A stretch of DNA of 64,000 nucleotides from Fasciolopsis buskii (GCA_008360955.1 LUCM01008136.1:293369-357368); one strand, 5' to 3'. Positions 25,601-40,954 are shown, counted from the first letter of the stretch. Notes: generated by a model from the sequence alone, not told the origin. Translations and numbers: made by a program.

Positions 25601-28600
25601 TATGCAATAAACTAGAATCAGCTATAAAGGTGACTCCAACATTCGTTTCTTTCTTTGTACATCTCTCTGATACCGTCCAGCTAATCACGGATCTTGCAAA
25701 TCGCGTGGAGTTCGACAAAGTTTGTGAAACTTTGGATGATATGTTCATCAGCCACATACCATGGGAATGACAACTGTTTATATCAGTCTTAACTCAAAGT
25801 AAGGGAGTGGGATGATTCCACGTTCCACTAGGACCCACCAGAGGGCAAGAGAGTCAGAAACTATGATTCCAAAGTTGCGGTTGCATAGAATCACACGTCT
25901 CCGGTGGATCAGATGTGACAGCGATTAAGAACACTACGAAACACCCTCCTAAGGAATCAGGATTATTGTTGTAGCCCTTGGACAACGTCAGTTTAAAAAC
26001 TACTCCAGACTGATTATTAGCAGCAAACGACAGCAGGGTCCAATACATACAAGGTTGTTTCTTACAAAACTTCAATCAAATTTTCATATTTTTAGATTTG
26101 ATTCTAATGGTTGAAATGCACGACACAATTAGCATCTGTAGGTCATTTATGCAAGACTTCCGCGGGAAAAATTGTCAGTTTCTCGGGCAGGCATACCCCT
26201 AGTCTTTGAACAGCTCATAGAGCTTTTATTTCCCGAATGCTAAAAGTGTTCTAGCAAACAATTTTTTTCTTTTTCAAGAGATGAATATGACCTTCGTACC
26301 GGTGCTTAGAGCGCAGATTGTTCTGTCCGAAATTCACATCGTTGCGTCTTCCTTAGTTTGATTTGCACTCCGAACCACGCAATAACCCGTTCCAGTCCAA
26401 TGAGACAATCGACGGTATAAACGTTTTAGATAAAAATAACATCTTTTTGTGAAATTACAGTTCTGGCACTTAGACCATTCGTTTCCGAGTAAAACTTCAG
26501 AGAAAAAAAGGTATGTCATCAAAATCCTATGGCTAGTTTTTGTCACGATTTTGCCATTGCTCACGCTAAAGAGTTTAATGCAAAAAATCGTTGAAGTGTT
26601 TTTGGAGTCCTAAATAATCTCTCCAACAGCATCGACAACAGTGGAGTTTGTCCCAGTCAATTCAAGATAAATAGTCGTCAGAGACCTTCACCAGGTGCGT
26701 TTTTATAAACAGGAATAAAGTTATTTACAACAGATAAATCCAGGGAGTTTTTACACACTTCTAATATAACAAACTGGGAACAATGTTTGTGACTAAAATC
26801 CGAAGCTCTTCAAAGCAAGCCGCACCCTTTTCTTGTTTATTGGCGGATTGAAATTAACACTAAAAAACGGTTAGATGACAAATATAATGGAAATATTCGT
26901 AATCGGTTTGTCAGACGTAAGAAGCTGACTCACTGCATTGATTGCCGAGAAAAATCAGGTCTCTTTTTAAGCGGTTCTTCTGCGTTGATCGAAACAAGGG
27001 ATGACCAGAAAAGTTCTAGAAATTTTAACATCCCAGTGGGATATTTCTATGGTAGAACAATGTTTCGGTGCCCTTCCAACGAAATTCTATGGCAACGAAC
27101 GGACGGTTACTTTGTTCCAGTTATTTCTGTACTGGATTCTGTAACGCGCTTTGGAACACACTGCGAATACAGTGACCAGTTTATTTGTTTAGGTGCGCGA
27201 AACATAAGCAATCCGAATTCAACTTGGGTGAGTGGGACCGGGCATCTCAAGGGGAAAGTGCCACTCATCCGAGCTATGCTAATATTCAAGACTGACTGGA
27301 TCAGTGCGACTTGCGTGCTTCTGTGTTGGTAAGCGATAGCAACTGTAAATCGATACAATACTTGAAAAATTCCACTTGGAAAATGTTCCCTTGGTCCTCA
27401 CTGTTATATATTATTTTCATCTAGAACCAAACTTCTACCTTTTATCAACCTGAAAAATGGGACTTGAAACCCTGGTGTTTGATTCAAGCGTTTGCTTGTG
27501 CTGACAACTTGAAGAACAAGTTTGCACAAAATATATTGGTACATCTGTATTACCTTCCACACGGACGTAGACAAATAGCTTTCAGAACTATGATTTCTGA
27601 TGAGTAACTTCGACTGCACGCTTCCACGTTGTCTCAGCTAAGCAACACAGTGACGGAGTTCTCGATCTCGGATTTTTTTCATGGCTTACTCTCTTGCTAG
27701 GTTCAAAAAGATCATTAAACCGATAAGAAGGCTGCCGATGACAAGAACAGTTTATCAAGAATACTGGTCTCATGTACACAGCACCCCGTGGTCTTCTCAT
27801 ATGGTTTAAAGAAACATTCGGCCTAGGGAATATTGTTCCTATGAACACAGACCGTTACTTTAACCGGTTCAGTTAATATCTGTACCACGATCGGTGATCA
27901 TTTTTGTACAGTGGCATAGTTGGGTGAACGTTGTGTGATTCTGCTGTCCGCTTGATATGATTATCGACCTCGAAGGTCTTCGACTTCTAGCTTAGAGAAA
28001 GCGCTACACTGACTACGCTCTACTGCAGACTTTTTAACTTCAAAGTAGATCTATTTATTCTGTTTGGGAAAAACACCATCTTAGTTATTCCCATTGATGA
28101 CGTTTTCTTGGTAGACAAGAAAATGAATGATCTCAATAGATGTCTGTTGGCTTGCGATCAAATCTTGCGCAAATTCCATCGGATAAACCAACAGAAATTA
28201 TAGAGAAATATTGATAATAACTTAGAGATCAAAAACCTCGTGATGGAGTTTGGTGCAAACGGTTTATGGCATTGTCATCAAATAATCGATGGTCATTTAT
28301 TGCAGACACTGAAAACAAACTCTCTAACGGGGTATCCTTTCTTTATTACTGGCAAAGTATTGTAAGCTTAAAAGCACCCTTGCATAAGTGCAGTCTGGTT
28401 GCTCTGATAAAAGATAGCTTTGCATTATACGCTATTTGGACAGGATGTCTGTCTTCTGACGCTTCATCGTGCTGAGATTTATTAGTCGAAGTTGCATCGC
28501 ACCCGGACATCTGGATCATCTGCTTGAGGTTCAAGGTCTCGACCTGGTGGTATTTTTACAAAATCTTACGAATCCCTTATCGGAGTGGCTTGGAATACAC

Positions 28601-31600
28601 GTGTTAAAAGAATTATGAAAATGTGAGCTAATTTTGCGAACCTTTTTCTCTTGAATGGATGCTTCAATCAGTAAACAGACTAAAGCCGATTCGAGAACGC
28701 TTACAACTAAATATGTTTTGAGATTAGTCTACATTCGAAGTCGAAACACTCGTCAATGTCACATGCGAAACAGGAAATTGCAGGTATATATCCCTACTGC
28801 CTGCAAAAAAGCAAGAATAATAATTAAAATATGTAGTAGAATAACAGCGATTTCATTTATGTTGAAATTGTGGCCGTCTGAATGAGAAATGGAAGGTGCG
28901 ATTTCTTGCCTCAAGAGACTTAAGGACAACGATATTGCCAGATTTGAAAATCGAAACGCGACAGACAACAAATGTTTTACTCATTCCTTGTCTCTGGCAG
29001 ATTATTCCGGAGACTGCTACTTAGTCGGAGAAAGAAATAATGAACCTGTAGCAGTCAAAAGCTCAACGTCGCAGAGGTTTGTTGTGGAATTCGCCAATCC
29101 GAATCATCTCACGGCAGATCATCCTGTTCCGCAGGCAACGGCTTTCGTGTGTAGCAAATAACGTTCTAGAAGAATCACAATTTTTCATAACAGCAATTTT
29201 TCGCCACACCTGTGCAGTACAATTCAAACGTTGCTTCCCGATTGAAATGCTGCACATGGTAAAGAAATATCAAGGTAAAGGACGTGGCTAAGGTAGTTAT
29301 CGTATTTTTATCTCCTTGTTGCCTTTTGTTATTTCACACATTGCATTCTTCCGGTCAGGTTTTTTTCTGTTTGTCCATCTTCGCTAAGGTGAAAGTCTTC
29401 TTTGACTTACAATGACCCGAATATCAATAGGAAAGGAAACAAAGGCATCACTCAGAAGGACTGGACAATCTACTGATCAACTCCCGAATCCGGGAAGTTG
29501 CAATTGTCATCAAAGATTTCACCCGACGAACCACTTAATCAACCGTACCCACAAGCACAAATGACCCAATAGCATATCGTGCGTTTCTATCCCACTCTAA
29601 GTTTCAAGTTCCTTAGGCTACATCCAAAATGTACCAGTCTCTAGAGGACAAGGAATAAGCTTCGCCACTTCATTCTTGTGGCAAATAGATACAAAAATAT
29701 AACGGGACGTAAAAGTTATCCCCATTCATAATGAAGCCAAGAGGAATTTAGAACACGCAGCCGGATTGCAGTCAGTTATGTTGGATTGTTCAGTATCGTT
29801 GAGCAAAACCACATACATGCATGCAAACCGTGAAGTAGAATTTAAATGGACAAGTTCAGTTCACATGAAACCAAAATGAAACAGTTTCTCTGTATCACAG
29901 TGATACACCTTCATTGCTCTTGCAAGATAGGCATCACCGATTCTCACAAAAACGTGTACTGATAGACAATCAGCAATAAAAATCAACTGTAAGCCACAGA
30001 AGTGTTCAACCAAAATGGACACAAACTTAGCACAGGCATACTAGATAGATCATATCCTTCCCGGTGTAATCTGATGTAAGAGTAGGTATGTAGTATTTAG
30101 GAAAAATGTATTTAAAAAACCATTTCTCAAAGAAACGAGCGTTTGCAAGCCTTTTTGGTTCACAGGTCGCATGAGACCCGGGACTGTGTGCAGTGCTTGA
30201 CCACGTCCCAATTTGTATAAATTTTCTAAGCATTCGAGCTCACGTTTCAGCATAAAACCTAGGATTATGATTTGTCTTTTTGGGTTTTTAAGGGTAGCAC
30301 AAAGCAGAACGAAAGAAAAAAACAAATGTAGATGTCCAAATATCTGGAGATTTTTGGGGAAGGAATTCCTTGTGCCTCATCTGGGAAAAAAGCTCACCGT
30401 CTCAACTGCGGATCCAATAAAGGAATGCAAAATACTCAAGGTTATGAATTTACAAAACATTTAGTTTTAGTGGGGTTGGTAGCCTGGTCTCAGTGCTTTG
30501 TTTGGATGTTTCAAGTGCATTTCTGATCATAATCAGTAACTTTTACCAGGGCTTTTATCAAGGGTCAAGGTGTAGACTGGGCCGGATAAGCTAACCTCTG
30601 TTCCTTCGACTGTTTTGGCGTGGGTAAGTCTTATTTAGAGGTATGCTCGCGAAGGTGTCTCTGCAAACCCGTCCCCACCCACATTGCTTGTTCTGACCAA
30701 ATTCCAACATCCACACTAACTGGTTAGTACAGGGACAGCAACACAAAGAAAAAGGACTAAAAGCGTGTGATTTTTGGGGCTCCCTGTGCCTACGGTGGAA
30801 GGTGCCCAATTCATTGAATGTCTGTTCGTAAACATTTTAATGCAAGAGAAAATAGGCCATACACGCCCCACCGAGTGGAGGCGGTCACCCTTCCGAACCG
30901 CATAACACATAATTGTTTAAAGTGCCTTAATCGGCTCGGTTAGACTGTTTTTGTTTAATGCGATGTGATGTTCGTGCATATCTTCGTCCAAGCTGCACAA
31001 GTACAGGTAACTAGAAGTAATGGTAACAGTGATACAAGAATATAAATTATCAACAATTCGTAAAAAAAATATGGTCAGTCACAACATTGTTGCAACCGAA
31101 CAAAAAGACCAGACTAACTCCGGATCAAGTGAACGAATATCCGATGAAAAGCAGCAAGCTGTAATTTTACTAACTTTTTTCACATTCTAGTCACTTTTCC
31201 GAACTGCCGTTGATACTTGAAGGTAGTCCGAAATTTCCACTGACTTGTGTCAGTCTATCTGAACCATGAATATTTTTTCCAAACTGAATGAACAGTGAGG
31301 TTTTCATTCAAGCTTATATTGTGTGAGTTTTCATGTTAACTTAAGCATTCGGAATAATCGCTATGGTTCCAAGAATGTATTAAAAAATCGAATATATTAA
31401 CACAATCAATTTTGTTATGTCAGTAAGAAGTAAAATGGATAAAAATGATGATAAAATGTTTTTAAGACATTATTCTAAGTATGACAAACGCTAGAACATG
31501 ATTAAATAATGGAATGGAATTTGTTTTAACCTTAATTATACGCATTGCCGAACAATCTAGTAATTGGTTTGCCAAGTTCGGTAAATCACGAAACAACCGA

Positions 31601-34600
31601 ATCTGAAAAACGATGTTCAGATTTGCTCAAATAAAGTGCGTCTGCAATTACAGATTGTTTCGGGCTAATCTTGATTATGTTGCATAAAATAACCGTGAGT
31701 TTTTATTTGGCACACATTTTCTTAGTCTAAAACGATTCCCATTAATAATGGAAACATTGCCAAATAGTTTCGTCTCCAGATTCGGTAAGATTATCCGTGC
31801 ACAAGTGACCAACTGAAACTATCAAGGATACACGAATTTGTCTACCTGACGGTACGAACTGTTAGCATTGCAGTGAATTTGGTGTTGAACACTACTATCA
31901 ACAACGAGGCAGATGCAGTAACTATCGTAGCGCATGTTGGTGAGTTGGGAGTCGAATTTTTCTGGTCACTATGCTATCGCCACAACGACAGTTTGACATC
32001 GGTTTATTCTCCGCCGTGGGCGCTTTCAGTCTTGGAGGACCAAATGTCATCTCGTTTTTTCTGCTGCACTACAGTTTACCAGCTTTCCGAGGTAGTTTGA
32101 TCTGTTCGGAGAATGCAAACCTTTATTTCGAAATTCTGGTACGAAGATGTACTTATATATTTCCGTTAAGGATCACCAAATCTGTGAGTTGCATGAATAC
32201 TTTAGCATGACAAAATATCAGAACAGGCATTAATGATCGGTTATCATCAACTACAGTAGGTTTTCGCAAACAAGGATGATTCCATCTTCAATAATTTCAA
32301 AGCATTCTTACTTTTTCGTAATTAATAATCAGCCTTGTCGCTGGACAAAGCAAGCAGTCAAAATCCTGTCCTGTCTACCGTAACACAAACTGGTGTATGG
32401 TCAACAAAAGTAAAATACCTTTGGCGTGTAAAAGTCAGAACATGGGAAATTTGAATTGTCTGCACAAATTAGCAATAAGGCAGACAAAATGTCAAACTGA
32501 GGTAACATTTACGCGTTTTCTTACCGACACTAAATATGTTAGTCTCCTTTTATTACTACAACATCCCCTGGTGCCACCGTTTGTGAGGACATGATCCCAG
32601 TGGAATAGTTTAGTTTAGATGACTTGCGCCCACGTTACTTATCCTTGATTTGGTTCTCTTGGGCGAGCTAGTCTGTCTGATTGCGGTTGCCATTGAATTG
32701 CTAACCGATAATTTTATTGACACGAATCCAATTTTCTCCAAGTCTGGATGCGCCTATGATATCCACCCTGTTTTCAACCAAGCAGACCACCACATTCCTT
32801 AGATCGCGTGCCGTTTTACCCAGAAATTTTTCACTCCAAATCTTAGTCAAACAGTTGCCCTGAAGACTTTTGTTTTAGCCCGGTGTTGCGCCTTCCGTTT
32901 TCTCATATGCTTGATTCGCGGACAAAAATATTGGTCTATCCGTTTGACCCTTTAACTCCGAATTAGCTTCGCCCCACTTTTCGCAAATCTATCATGTTCC
33001 TAGCATTTTATTTCAAGTTGCACACACTGACTCTCTACTAAACCCCATTTTGAAAATGCCTTTGTTTCAAGATTCTAAATGTTGCCATTTCGTAAATATT
33101 ACTCCTTGTAATGCCACATGCAGCTAGAGCCCGTAGATCAGTCGCATATTGGTTGGTTTTTGTTACTTTTGGTCTGGAAAGATAACGGATTCTGCAGTGT
33201 CATCACGTGCTCTTTTGATACTGTTCATAAAGCATTTACAAATGCGTTTTTCGCTTACTCACAAAGATTCCCCCTGTCGGCAATGATTAATGTTTTTCAT
33301 CCAGCGTCTGCGGGAGTTGCATGCTATCCAACGAATATTCTTGATGGAATCCAAAAATTTTTCGCCGGTTAGACAAGGCATGCTGAGTCTACGGGCAAAT
33401 CACAAGCTGATTTTTGAAAATTAAACGAGATTTTTTTGAACACTACGGAAATCGCCGACATTGTTCTGTCTAACGAGGACCTTAAGCTAACTAAACTAAA
33501 TATGTGCAACAGAAAAGTGTAGGTTTTTAATTGAATTATTTGATAGATAGATTGCTGCTGCGTAATTCGTGTGCAAAAAATACAAATGTTTGCTTCACTG
33601 TATGTGCAAAGTGGAAAAGTCGGCTAAAAGAATCCCTTTAATGTAAGAGTAACATCGCGAGGACGAACTTTTTCCCCAGCTACCAACAAGAACAGCAAAA
33701 AAAGTAGTTTTGATAGCCGAAAATATCGTGATCTACCTTCGTAGCCTTTCCCAACCAGGGATGTGCAAATGCTTTTAATGAACAGACTGAAGGGAGAACA
33801 GGTAACGTGGAGGACTACAACCAGCAATTTTTCCAAGAATCAAGCAAAACCCGTGACAAGTGGCCAAGACCAATCTTGGTGCCGACCTTCAAAATTCCGA
33901 CATTCATAAGGATATGAGTGATATAAATCGTAATGACAATCAGTGTTGTAATAACGGAGCAGAACAACATTTCTTATTTGATACGTTAAGTTTGAACTTG
34001 GCTTGAAACTGAGGAGAATCTTTTGCTTTTCATTCCGAAACAACGATGTGCATTTAGTTGCGCATTTCTTGCTCGATTTTTGCAAACAGTGTAAACGACT
34101 TAATCAAAGTATAGGGCAGCACGAAACGGACAGCAATCGCCAAAAGGTTGCTTGACCGACCTGGAACAGAAAAGCCAACGGTAGCCGAAGCCCATTAGGC
34201 GTATGACCTGGCATCAACATTGCACGCCTCAACCGAAATTGCGGTCAACAGGAAACACGTGGCAATGTGCTCGGTAGACATAAGACAGCCGACTGACTCC
34301 CAAATGGTATTGTAAACCTTCAGATAAGTAAAATAACAAATGCTGCTTTCAAAATGGTAATAACAGTGCTATTATTATATAATGTCTCAGATATCAGGTA
34401 AAAATATACACCATCCCTCGGTGTCAGCAGTGGTCTTGAAGTAAGTATGAGAGGGAAAATTGACCAGACTGTAGGCGACGACTGTGCTTGGACCAGGATC
34501 CTCGAAGACCTGGACTTATCTTTGTAGTACTTTTTTGTTATTACACTTTTCTGCATTGAACAAGGGTGTCCAGCTTGAAGTAATCTGAGAACGCAACGAC

Positions 34601-36546
34601 AGGAAGATCCAGTGTTCTGCGCTTGCTGGTCCTAAATTACCAAATTTTGCGTTTTTGCATCAATCTACTACATTGTGATCTTAATTAAGTCCGAAAAATC
34701 GACTACTTTTTTATTCACTGTTATCCATGATTGTTTCCTTTGCATAAATTAAATTAGCTGTTTTGATGACATGGTTGTCACCTAATGCACTCCAGCAATA
34801 TCCGTAAATGATTTTCGAAATAAGTTGAGATCCAGTCAAAAATTCCCCAATTCAGAATGCTACTTAGTAAATCAAGTTTTAATTTCATTGGTTCTCGTTT
34901 TCATTAGTGAAGACGTACAAAGCTCCCGACAAATTACACGAATTCATCATCTACACCTACCCGTAAAGATTTAAACAACATTTAAGTTCAAGTAATTTTG
35001 CTTATTCCCTGTGGATAATTTTTGTGCAGAGAACATAAGTGAAGTCACCACCAATCGGCCATGTTTCATTTGAAATTATTCTTATATACTGTTGACCATG
35101 GACTAAAACGCAAAAATATCAAGGTAGACATTGGCAGAACAAATTGCGCAGTAAAGAGGACCGAAATGACTGCGCTGTTATATGCTGCTGGACACAAGGA
35201 GCTTTGTTCTCGTGTCTAGTTGGGGAAGACGTTACACGGCCAGTTAATTTGCTGATTTGCATTGTATGCGCTGATTTGGAAAAGATTCTGGACCGTCAAT
35301 GGTCACATGACGGAACGAGCTCATCATTCAAAAGGCCAACTAAAATTGGGCGCGATGTGTCACGTACCGCCGGTGATCTGGTTGTGATGAACCGATACAA
35401 ATTGTTACAAATACTTTTTGTCAAGGGCTGTATATACCACTCCAAGGATATCTTGCGGGCGCACACAAGTTGATGTTTGGGAGCGGTGAAAATAAATGGA
35501 ACTCGGGGAAAAAAGAACATCAGACAAGGTATTTTCCCGAAATGGTTGGTTCTTCATCTTAATTCCAATTTACATGAATAAGCCGTGTAGCAAACTGGAC
35601 GTATTACAACTGTATTTTTAACCCTGCTGACTGTAGTGCAGTAACAAGTTTTTTGTTCCTTAAAGGCGTTCTGAAAGCATTCATAAGATTCATTTTTACC
35701 GTGTGGCACTGGAAAACAATCACTTTTCTTATGAATGACCATTGACGATTGTTTCGAGAAATTCACTGATTCTTAGTCAATTTTCCGGAAATGTGTTGAA
35801 GCTGCTCTATCGTATTTTCGATGCTAAATGGGGCATATTTTGAGTTTCTTTACAAAACCGCTTGACATATCTCTTCATTTCTACTAAGCTAGTTCACATT
35901 TGGTCACAATGAGAATGGAATAATTTATACCTGAAAGACCACAAATATGAATTCGTTTTTGAGGCATTCCCTGCCTTTCCACCTACATATTTGAAAAGCG
36001 GTCACAAATAGCACAGTCAGGAACCGATTCTCCTTTGGTTCCCAGGAACCAGTGATTTCGTGTATGTCATTGCTATAGCAGGCATTTCATAGAGTTTACA
36101 GTGTAAATATTGAGTGCAGATGGCGTGAATAACACTAGAAAAGTATGGTATAAACCGAATCAAAAAGCTACTATCCCAACAAAAAATAAATGTATCTCTC
36201 TTGTCATACATGTTGCCTTCATATTTAAAGAAGTTCACATTCGGCTTTCTGTTGTTGCAGCGTACTTTGTTAGGCTATATAGAAATGTCCTCGCATCGTC
36301 AGCTGTGATAAAATCAATCTGACTAATGTTGATAGTGGGCCCCTTCTGTCTTTCAGACAGTTAAAAAGATGCTGGTCGAATCTACGTCTACTTTCGAAAG
36401 AAAAAGTAGACAATAACACATCTGGTTATATCCCGTTTTTATTTTGTTCACCTTATCTCTTAGTTATTCATTACTAAAAAGGAAACATGCATTATAATCA
36501 GCGAGGGGCCTCTGCTTTCAGGTTGGGAACTCCGACAACAGTGGTA
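22650..36546. other. No recognisable gene in about 14 kb
   Basis: No gene, RNA gene or mobile element is recognised. The longest frame is 26985-27332 (plus, 115 codons from a TTG, no ATG at its start). It contains by chance or otherwise a pyrimidine-rich TTTATTTGTTTAG acceptor-like site ending at 27194 and a GTGAGT donor-like site at 27229-27234, which would bound only 34 bases. Another TTG-started frame lies at 35144-35473. Small items are a GATTCGAAT B-box-like sequence at 22675-22687 directly after family A copy 3, and ATTCTC repeats near 25520. This is consistent with intron or intergenic DNA. Confidence 0.6.
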
Positions 36547-36593
36547 GGATTCGAACTTGCGGCACCATACTTTGCAGACACTGTGGTTTGCCA
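36547..36593 (-). mobile_element. Possible tRNA-derived SINE remnant (A and B boxes)
   Basis: On the minus strand, TGGCAAACCAC (36593 down to 36583) resembles the RNA polymerase III A box. It is followed 36 bases later by AGTTCGAATCC (36557 to 36547), a near-consensus B box. Order, orientation and spacing fit a tRNA-type promoter. The flanks do not fold into acceptor or T stems, so this is not an intact tRNA gene. Decayed tRNA-derived SINEs are known in trematodes, which makes that the natural reading. B-box-like octamers occur several times in the window by chance, so the case rests on the pairing with the A box. Confidence 0.25.
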
Positions 36594-39500
36594 TGTTATT
36601 CTTAATACTTGAAAGGAATTAGCAAACGTCTAAAACTGACACAGTTTCTGTATCTCACAGTGGTCTTCTTTACGCAAACGAAGGTGTGTTTGGTTACATC
36701 GTGGTCTCCCTCCTTAACCACAATTAATCATCGATCACAGAATAGTGCCGAATAGAAGTTGTCCAATTCAGTTCACATGCGCTTCTTTGGATTGTGGATG
36801 TGCAAAGCATGCATTCAGCTCTTATTTCCGTCCACAGGATCCTTTTAAATTCTTAATTATTGCTTACTGACGAGTGGACTTCTGAATGAAGAGTCAAATC
36901 TTGTCAAAATGTTCATTTTACGCACGCCTGTTTTCAGAATGTACACTGGAATTTAAAAGGGGAATCAGGAAGCTTTCCAATGTGACGGCAATCAACCATT
37001 TCCAGAAGAAATCCGATAGTGACTAGTTTTTACGACAAATTAGAAATAACATGTGTGCCCAACTCAAAATTTTCGACGACCGAAAGTAAGGACTGCGGAA
37101 TCTTGCAAAAATTAGATTTACTGGTCGGGAAAAAACATGATAGCGGTGAAGCCAGCGAAATGTTTAGCAGTAACTGATTAGCCTTATAGTTGTTTTTAAA
37201 TTCTCTATCCCAACATTATTGAAATCTCCAGGTATCATTGGTAGTAACTGGTTTCCTTAACTTAGAATTCAGATTTGAATGCTCTTTGGCTGATCTGCAC
37301 GGGCAATTCAGCATGAACAATCAGCCTCTGCGCAACCGCAAAAATACTTTTGTTTGCCTAATGTTATGGTAGGAACACCTGACAGTTTCGGTGTAAGATA
37401 CATTCACACTACGATTCCTCGTTAAGGTAATTTTTGTCAGCAATGACATTCACAAAGTGACGACTATGATTCAATTTCTAATTCCGTAAACCACCAGTTT
37501 CCAGTGCATGTCGATATATTACTGGAATGGGAGCTCATGAAATCGTCTTTCAGGGTGCCAATTTTCTTTGCAAAGAACACTGAAACCAACACAAATGACA
37601 CCTAAATTGCATTCCAGAGAAATAGGCCGTGTTGCTTTAATACAGCTTGCTTGGTTAAATAGCAAGGGAATTGCCGGCTAAAATAGGCTGGATCACAATG
37701 TTAACGTTCGTTTACCCTGAGTAGATAGCTACTATTGAACGTCTTGCATGGAACAGATTTGAGGTCACTAAGTGTTGTCGACAACATTCACTCTACAACT
37801 TCGCATTAAACGGTCCTGAATGATCAACTATGGCCTTTAAAAATGCCTCCTGCATCAAATATTTATCCAAAGCAGACTCGGTTAAGGGGATGATAAATTT
37901 ATTCTACTGAAGCAACCATGATTGCGATCAGACATTTCCGTTCTGTCTGTGCAACACCTTGATTCTCAGAGTCTTACTAAAGCTCATTTGATTACGATCA
38001 CCAAATTATCGCTCAGGCACGGTAAACTTTAGGAGCCAGGCAAAGTAAAGCACAAATGCAAAGTGTTTCTTTCCGGGAGAACAACTTCCCCGATGTTTCG
38101 GCTTTTCTTGTTGTTCCCATCTGATAGCTGTTTTGACACAGCCTAGACAGGAATTTACACCTTGAGCTGTCGATAAACAAAGCAAACAGATTTACAAATT
38201 CTTCTCGAACAGCTAGTTTGTTGTCAGAAAAGAACAACTCAGAGTTGAAAGTCTGGCATGGATATCAATAGGACAAATGAAGAGAAGAACCCTTCGCGGC
38301 CACGAAAATTCAACAATCCGTAGTTTATAATTCACTGCGCATCTGACAAAATTATGACATCGCACCTGTCCGTATGAATGATGGAAGCTGGAATTCAAAC
38401 GTACTGTGAGGGTATTTTGCAAATTTCCCCTTGTCAGTGTCTAATGATGTGAAAACAAGAAAAAGAAGTTTCATGAATTCAGTGGAAAAACATGTTACCA
38501 ATGGAGATTACTGTAGTGCGGTACACCAAAAATGAGTAATTACAATTTTATTATAGTACGTAAGGGGTTAGGAACCTCATATTTGGCTGCACGGATGCAA
38601 GGGTGGGATACATTTAACTGAAGTGAGCATCGAAACAAATTAGACACTAGTCTTAGTAATGACACACTAATAATATAAAGCATTTTCATGAAATTTTCCC
38701 AATAGTTTGATAAGAAACAACAGTCACGTAGACTGACGAAACTGGTCATAGTACTATGTCTTTGTGTCAGTCATCAGAGGTGTTTGACGTGAATCCCAAT
38801 TGATATTTTTCACATTGTCTTTCGTTGCACTTTGTGTGAAACGGGACGGGAGTAGAAGTGAAAGCTGTGGTATCACGAGAGACTTAGTTATAAATTTTGT
38901 TAGGCTTGTAGTAATCACGCGCGCACAAGTTAGTTTTCCGGGGGTGGTTAACAGGACAACACCGTGGTTTTACATTTCGGGATGGCAACTTCACATGCTG
39001 CTTCCGAGAGTAGCACTCTTCTGTCCTACGGAGTACAGTTCGCTTGGACCATTTTCGACACACAGGTTTATTGTACACTCAAACAATTGCTAATAAAGGA
39101 ATTAAAGTTTGAAAATGGATACTCAGACAATTTTAGGGAACAGCAAACCAACAAGCCCAACTAACACGGTTCCGTTCGACCTAATTGGAAACAGATAAAG
39201 GGAGTTCAGAACTATCAAGAGACAAGAACAACGAGGGATTCAATCAAACGTCTGAGAGAAGTAAAGCATCAATTAGTTGATGGAACCTAACTCAGAATAA
39301 TTCTACATGTAAGACGAAAGACACCAGAAAAGGCTATCGAGAGGCTGATCATGGGATTATCATCGTGATCAAACCGTCGGTTTACAAAAAGAATACGTTC
39401 GGTGGTACTCAAATCACGTCTAAGCTGACCGTCTCATGCAAAGTCAAAATTGCCAATGCTTTGAACAAATTGCCTTTTGAGCAATAGTGCATAATAAATA

Positions 39501-40954
39501 TTTAGTGGCTAATTCTTCCTACGTTTGTAAACACGCCAAGAAATTTGGGACCAAATTTTGAAAGTGCAAAGTACATCAATCCTCATGGGATAAGCAAATA
39601 AAATTACCGGGCTGAAATCTGTGAAGCAGTGGGCAGTTTTCAAGAACAATGACAAGCCTAGCTCGGTCACTCTGGTGTGAATACTTTTCCGGGGAGAGAA
39701 AGTTCGATGCGACAAATTACAAAGGAGTGCAAATTTCACTAGAATCTCAGCATTTTTTATAAAGCCTCTATCACAAACCAATAGCTTACCCAAAGTACCA
39801 ACAATTTGTGTGATGTTTGCAATAAAAGGTTTATCATATGGCGTTTATTCCTCCGACGTCCCAATGCGAACCTCTAAATTTGCAGCCATTACAGACCAGT
39901 ATATTCTCGCATGACGATTTTGTTGGCGGTTCTAGTGGTTTTGACATTGTATTAAGGCCGAAGGCAGTCCGTTCGCAAATCTCCTTCTCCTACTTAAACG
40001 GACTTGCTGACGGTTTGCAGGAAATTTTGTCTACTCATTACCGACTTCTTGGATCGTAGCTTAGATAAATATGCACAATACAAACCGCCAGCGTTCTCAG
40101 AGCTTCAAAGGCACCTTTCGCACCAATTACAGTTAAAAACGGCGGATACCCATAGTAAAGACAAGTGTATTATCTACTGAATTGCGACTACGAAGTTCTT
40201 TTAAAATTTGATGAGAAGGTATTCATCCATGGAAAACCATTCTGTTTTGATCTCTAACGAATAAACAGCAAAACATCTCTAAAGTCACTTTCGTTTTGTT
40301 TGCGTATCTAGCTTACGGCTTCCGATAAATTTGTTTAGTTGAAGATGCATATTCGTTCACTTGTGATGCTAAAGCGCTTTTCTCAAACTCAGTCTTTTCG
40401 GTAGCTTGCAATCTGCTGTCGACCGTTTTTCATGAAGAACGGACATTGTTATGGTTTCCTGAAGTAACAAATAAATCCGAACGTGAAAAATAAAACCATT
40501 TGTCCTTGCATAGCTGCTCGGGTATAACAAAATTGCCATTTTTCAAGAGAATCAGGAAATTTCGGCTGACCCGGTTGAAACTTGGATCGCAAAGATCGGT
40601 TCTGGTGTAATCCAAACGCTGTTCATCGTGCAAACAAAATGAATAACTAGTGGCCCTCACAAACTGCTCCGTGGAGTCCGTAAGCTAAGCGAACTGTTTT
40701 CTGGACGGCACTTTTGGATCTCGAAAATAGTGACTATTCTATTCTCATATGCTGCTTGACACGCCACTCAACCGTTGTTAGCTTTGGAGGGAATACAAAT
40801 GCAAAATTTCATAAAACCAATTCACCTTGGTAAATCCACAATCACCAGATCAAGCCGAGTTGAATGAATTTGACTATTCCCTCTGCGCATCCGCACAAGG
40901 GTGGATTATCAAAAATGGCGGCTTCAAAAATCAAAAACAACACCTAGGGAAAAA
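36594..40954. other. No recognisable gene
   Basis: Open frames are short, with a maximum of 97 codons at 38800-39093 (plus), where two other frames overlap it. The frame 39838-40059 (plus, 73 codons from ATG) has a balanced composition but no motif and no clear splice signals. Nothing else stands out. Confidence 0.55.

Noticed and set aside
26985..27332. 115-codon plus-strand frame with splice-like sites
   Set aside because: It starts at TTG, has no motif, and its best splice-like sites would bound only 34 bases; a minus-strand frame is open over the same region.
29855..36779. TTCAGTTCACATG shared at 29855 and 36767, with ACAGTTTCT-GTATC-ACAGTG words shared at 29881 and 36641
   Set aside because: Dozens of 13-base matches are expected by chance in 64 kb, and the order and spacing of the shared words differ between the two places.
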